DNA from: JAJFKB01 sp965230515 | Lineage (GTDB): Bacteria > Pseudomonadota > Gammaproteobacteria > Pseudomonadales > IMCC2047 | Direction: 5' to 3' | Length of the DNA stretch: 64,000 bases | Assembly (NCBI GenBank): GCA_965230515.1 | Contig: OZ246007.1 | Coordinates: 1,860,001-1,924,000 of the forward strand | Shown: positions 61,527-64,000 of the stretch, piece by piece | Layout: each line of letters begins with the position of its first letter | How positions within the stretch are numbered: position 1 is the first letter of the stretch | Translations under genes and position numbers: made by a program | The notes under the pieces: generated by a model | Database searches by the model: none | The model's input: the letters and a program-made list of their open reading frames with translations, nothing else | Told to the model about the DNA's origin: nothing

Positions 61527-62318
61527 TTACTCACCCGTAAACTCCGGTTTCCGCTTTTCAAAGAACGCGGCCACACCCTCCCGATAATCGGCAGACTGCC
61601 CCATCAAACGCATTGCTTCCTTTTCCAGCTCCATTTGCTGGTGCATTGGGTTTGAGTAGGATGCATTAAGTAATTTCTTGATTGCGGCCAGGCCCCGAGT
61701 CGGCTGGGTGGCCAGATGTCGCGCCATTTTCAGCGCCTCATCCATCAGCAACTCATCATCTAGACACTGCCAGATCATGCCCCAGGACTCTGCCTTTTCA
61801 GCGCTTAACTTGTCTCCCAGCAGCGCAAGCCCCTTGGCCCGGGGCAGACCAAGTGCACGAGGGAGGTTCCAGGTTCCCGCGGAATCCGGCACCACACCGA
61901 TTTTGCAGAATGACTGAATAAAGCTGGCCGAACGCGCCGCCAGCACAATATCGCAGGCCAGTGCGAGGCTTGATCCTGCACCTGCCGCAACACCATTAAC
62001 CGCGCAAATCACCGGTTTTTCCAGGGTCATAATGGATCGAATCAGGGGATTATAATTACGCTCGACAGATTCACCCAGATCCGGTGCTTCTTCAGAAGCG
62101 GCGACTGACCGGTCATTCAGGTCCTGGCCCGCACAAAAGCCCTTACCGGCACCGGTAATGACCAGACAACGAACCGCTTTGTTAGTCCGTGCATCTTTCA
62201 TTGCCTGGCGGACCTCATCATGCATCTGCGTATTAAAGCTGTTCAGCGTTTTAGGACGATTCAGCTTTAACAAAGCGACGCCGGCCTCTACACCATACTC
62301 GATGGTTTCATAACTCAT
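61527..62318 (-). CDS. paaG: 1,2-epoxyphenylacetyl-CoA isomerase
   Basis: 263 residues from the ATG at 62318 (AGAGGT upstream), matching the usual length. Crotonase fold with CLVITGAGKGFCAGQDLND, VNGVAAGAGSSLALACDIV and KIGVVPDSAGTWNLPR. In PaaG the active Asp in VPDSAG is typical. It converts the ring epoxide to oxepin-CoA and also isomerises later enoyl intermediates. It lies between paaZ and paaI. Confidence 0.94.
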   Translation of the reverse strand: MSYETIEYGVEAGVALLKLNRPKTLNSFNTQMHDEVRQAMKDARTNKAVRCLVITGAGKGFCAGQDLNDRSVAASEEAPDLGESVERNYNPLIRSIMTLEKPVICAVNGVAAGAGSSLALACDIVLAARSASFIQSFCKIGVVPDSAGTWNLPRALGLPRAKGLALLGDKLSAEKAESWGMIWQCLDDELLMDEALKMARHLATQPTRGLAAIKKLLNASYSNPMHQQMELEKEAMRLMGQSADYREGVAAFFEKRKPEFTGE

Positions 62319-62400
62319 TGGGAAATTACCTCTATCTATACTGTTCTGCGTCACGCTCAGCCACCGATTAAGGGACTGCAGCGCCCGCTTTGGTGACAGA

Positions 62401-64000
62401 CTAGTCCTGCTCGCGTCGCTCGACGAGGGTCAAAATATCGTATAGCGCAACCACTTGCTGCTCCTGGTTGGTCACCTGAACCGCCCAAACCACAACACCG
62501 GTGGCTCTATCTTCATCTGGCCGCTTATCCTTTTTGACCTTTTGTTTGACGGTAATCTGCACCTGTATCGTATCACCAATACCAACCGGCTCGACAAATC
62601 GCAGATTATCCAGCCCATAATTGGCCAATACCGGGCCTGGCGACGGCTCAACAAACATTCCAGCCGCAGCAGAAATCACAAAATAACCATGCGCAACCCG
62701 CTTGCCAAACAGGGAATCCTTTGCCGCCATCTCATCAAAATGTGCATAAAAGTGATCACCGGAAACTCCGCCAAAATTGACAATATCCGCCTCCGTCACA
62801 GTACGCCGATGCGTGGTCAGGGATTCTCCCACCTGAAGATCCTCAAAGTACTTCCTGAAAGGATGCACATTATCGGTGATGGTCTTCGCACCCTGCGTGT
62901 ACTCTTTGGTAATCGCCGTTAAAATTGTCGGCGAGCTTTGCAGTGCAGTTCGCTGCATGTAGTGTTTGACCGCACGGGCACCACCTAATTCCTCACCACC
63001 ACCGGCACGACCAGGACCACCGTGAACCAGCATTGGCAGTGGCGAACCATGACCAGTCGACTCTTTGGCGCAGTCCCGGTTGTTGATCAGCATACGGCCA
63101 TGGTAAGCCGCAGTTCCCAGAATCACTTCTGCCGCCTCATCGCCATCATAGGTAAACAGCGACCCCGCCAGACTACCCTTGCCCAGCTTGGCCAGAGCAA
63201 TCGCCTCATCCAGATTGGCATAGGTCATCATGGTGCTGACCGGACCGAAAGCCTCAACCGCATGGGGTTCTTCAACATCAAAGGGGTTGGGGCAGTGCAG
63301 CAACGTAGGCTGGCAGAATGCACCTTTACTGACATCGCCACCTACAACCTCAAAGTCTCTGTTTCCGCCAAAAACCACTTCGCTGGATTGTTTGAGCTGT
63401 TCAATATTGTTCCAGACATCCTCTCTCTGCGACAGACCGACTAGCGCACCCATCTTCACGCCTTCCACTGAAGGGTCACCAATAGTGACCTTGGCCAACC
63501 GGTTACTTAGCGCCTCTGAGACATCTTTTAGTCGAGCTTCCGGAATTATCACTCTTCTGATCGCAGTACACTTCTGTCCGGATTTAACGGTCATCTCCCG
63601 TACCACCTCTTTAATAAAGAGATCAAATTCCGGGTCCTCGACAGCAACAGATTCGCCTAAAATCGCACAATTGAGGGAATCTGCCTCCATATTAAAGGGG
63701 ATTGAGTTCTCCACGATATTCGGGTGCACACGCAATTTCCGACCCGTGGAAGCAGAGCCGGTGAATGTCACCACATCCTGTTCGGTCAAATGATTCAGCA
63801 GATCACCGACGCTCCCGCAGATCAGTTGAACGCTACCCTCAGGCAATATACCGGAGTCAACAATCTCTTTAACCATCGCTTCAGTCAGGTAAGCCGAAGC
63901 TGTAGCAGGCTTGACCAATACCGGCACACCGGCAATCAGACTCGGCGCGATCTTTTCCAACATACCCCAGCACGGGAAGTTAAACGCATTAATGTGAACG
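62401..64000 (-). CDS. paaZ: PaaZ oxepin-CoA hydrolase/semialdehyde dehydrogenase, N-terminus beyond the window
   Basis: The last 532 complete codons are visible and the frame stays open to base 64000, where it reads VHINAFNFPCWGM; about 150 residues are missing. The ALDH domain has the catalytic Cys in SGQKCTAIRR and VEAFGPVSTMM. After about residue 370 of the visible part a MaoC-type hot-dog hydratase follows (VSGDHFYAHFDEM, VAHGYFVISAAAG). PaaZ opens the oxepin-CoA ring and oxidises the semialdehyde. The gene starts to the right of the window; paaG follows it. Confidence 0.95.
   Translation of the reverse strand, partial: VHINAFNFPCWGMLEKIAPSLIAGVPVLVKPATASAYLTEAMVKEIVDSGILPEGSVQLICGSVGDLLNHLTEQDVVTFTGSASTGRKLRVHPNIVENSIPFNMEADSLNCAILGESVAVEDPEFDLFIKEVVREMTVKSGQKCTAIRRVIIPEARLKDVSEALSNRLAKVTIGDPSVEGVKMGALVGLSQREDVWNNIEQLKQSSEVVFGGNRDFEVVGGDVSKGAFCQPTLLHCPNPFDVEEPHAVEAFGPVSTMMTYANLDEAIALAKLGKGSLAGSLFTYDGDEAAEVILGTAAYHGRMLINNRDCAKESTGHGSPLPMLVHGGPGRAGGGEELGGARAVKHYMQRTALQSSPTILTAITKEYTQGAKTITDNVHPFRKYFEDLQVGESLTTHRRTVTEADIVNFGGVSGDHFYAHFDEMAAKDSLFGKRVAHGYFVISAAAGMFVEPSPGPVLANYGLDNLRFVEPVGIGDTIQVQITVKQKVKKDKRPDEDRATGVVVWAVQVTNQEQQVVALYDILTLVERREQD

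Overview
The window looks like chromosome of a marine-type gammaproteobacterium close to Pseudomonadales/Cellvibrionales. No database search was possible, so this rests on recognisable synteny. The order EEP - dsbA - cytochrome c4 - engB / polA - DUF2782 - acyltransferase - znuA / zur-znuCB and the block coxB-coxA-ctaG-coxC-DUF2909-SURF1-(SCO-like)-ctaB-sco are both Pseudomonas-like. No tRNA, rRNA, CRISPR array, insertion sequence or prophage was seen. Coding density is high, and the left third (1-21 kb) is clearly more accessory than the rest.

Layout. 1-6.9 kb: a minus-strand operon of a TonB-dependent receptor, a secreted and membrane-anchored CobN-like chelatase, and an ExbB/TolQ-like channel cut by the window edge. 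It resembles the hmuRSTUV haem systems of Bacteroidetes more than cobalamin synthesis. 7.2-9.1 kb: a Tat-exported four-helix copper storage protein with 13 cysteines, a 27-residue membrane peptide with its own promoter and terminator, and a divergent LysR regulator. 9.2-20.5 kb: a six-gene minus-strand operon with a ThDP enzyme, two citrate-synthase-fold proteins that both lack the usual catalytic residues, a TonB-dependent receptor, a periplasmic binding protein and a 1518-residue hybrid kinase that carries a phosphorelay, GGDEF and EAL domains. It reads like a make/import/sense/respond circuit ending in c-di-GMP and is the most novel-looking locus here. 20.7-31.7 kb: housekeeping (EEP hydrolase, DsbA, cytochrome c4, EngB, PolA), a probable ErsA/Spot 42-like small RNA between polA and engB with a GAACTT-N16-TCTGA envelope-stress promoter, and the zinc uptake locus with a near-perfect Zur operator.

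31.3-39.6 kb: a caa3-type cytochrome c oxidase operon with assembly factors. The haem A synthase gene usual in this block is absent. 39.8-45.3 kb: plus-strand transporters and enzymes (MATE, TraB/GumN, Atm1-like ABC, methyltransferase, cupin). 45.3-51.4 kb: FAH-family hydrolase, YheV, HldD, a membrane monooxygenase-like protein, a class V aminotransferase and an MBOAT/SGNH O-acyltransferase pair. 51.8-52.4 kb: a secreted protein whose IPTL-CTERM-like sorting tail is cut off by one in-frame amber codon. 52.6-64 kb: phenylacetate catabolism (paaZ-G-I-J-A-B-C-D-E-X, an EthD-like gene and an enoyl-CoA hydratase/3-hydroxyacyl-CoA dehydrogenase fusion), with paaZ running off the right edge.

How the genes fit together. 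The paa block encodes phenylacetyl-CoA epoxidation (PaaABCDE), isomerisation (PaaG), ring opening and oxidation (PaaZ) and thiolysis (PaaJ), with PaaI as rescue thioesterase and PaaX as repressor. The fusion enzyme at its end probably supplies the PaaF/PaaH steps. The cox block makes a terminal oxidase together with its copper (SCO, CtaG), haem (CtaB) and SURF1 assembly factors. Cytochrome c4 and DsbA are periplasmic partners. Metal handling recurs through the window: haem/iron at the left edge, copper storage, zinc uptake, and an Atm1-like exporter.
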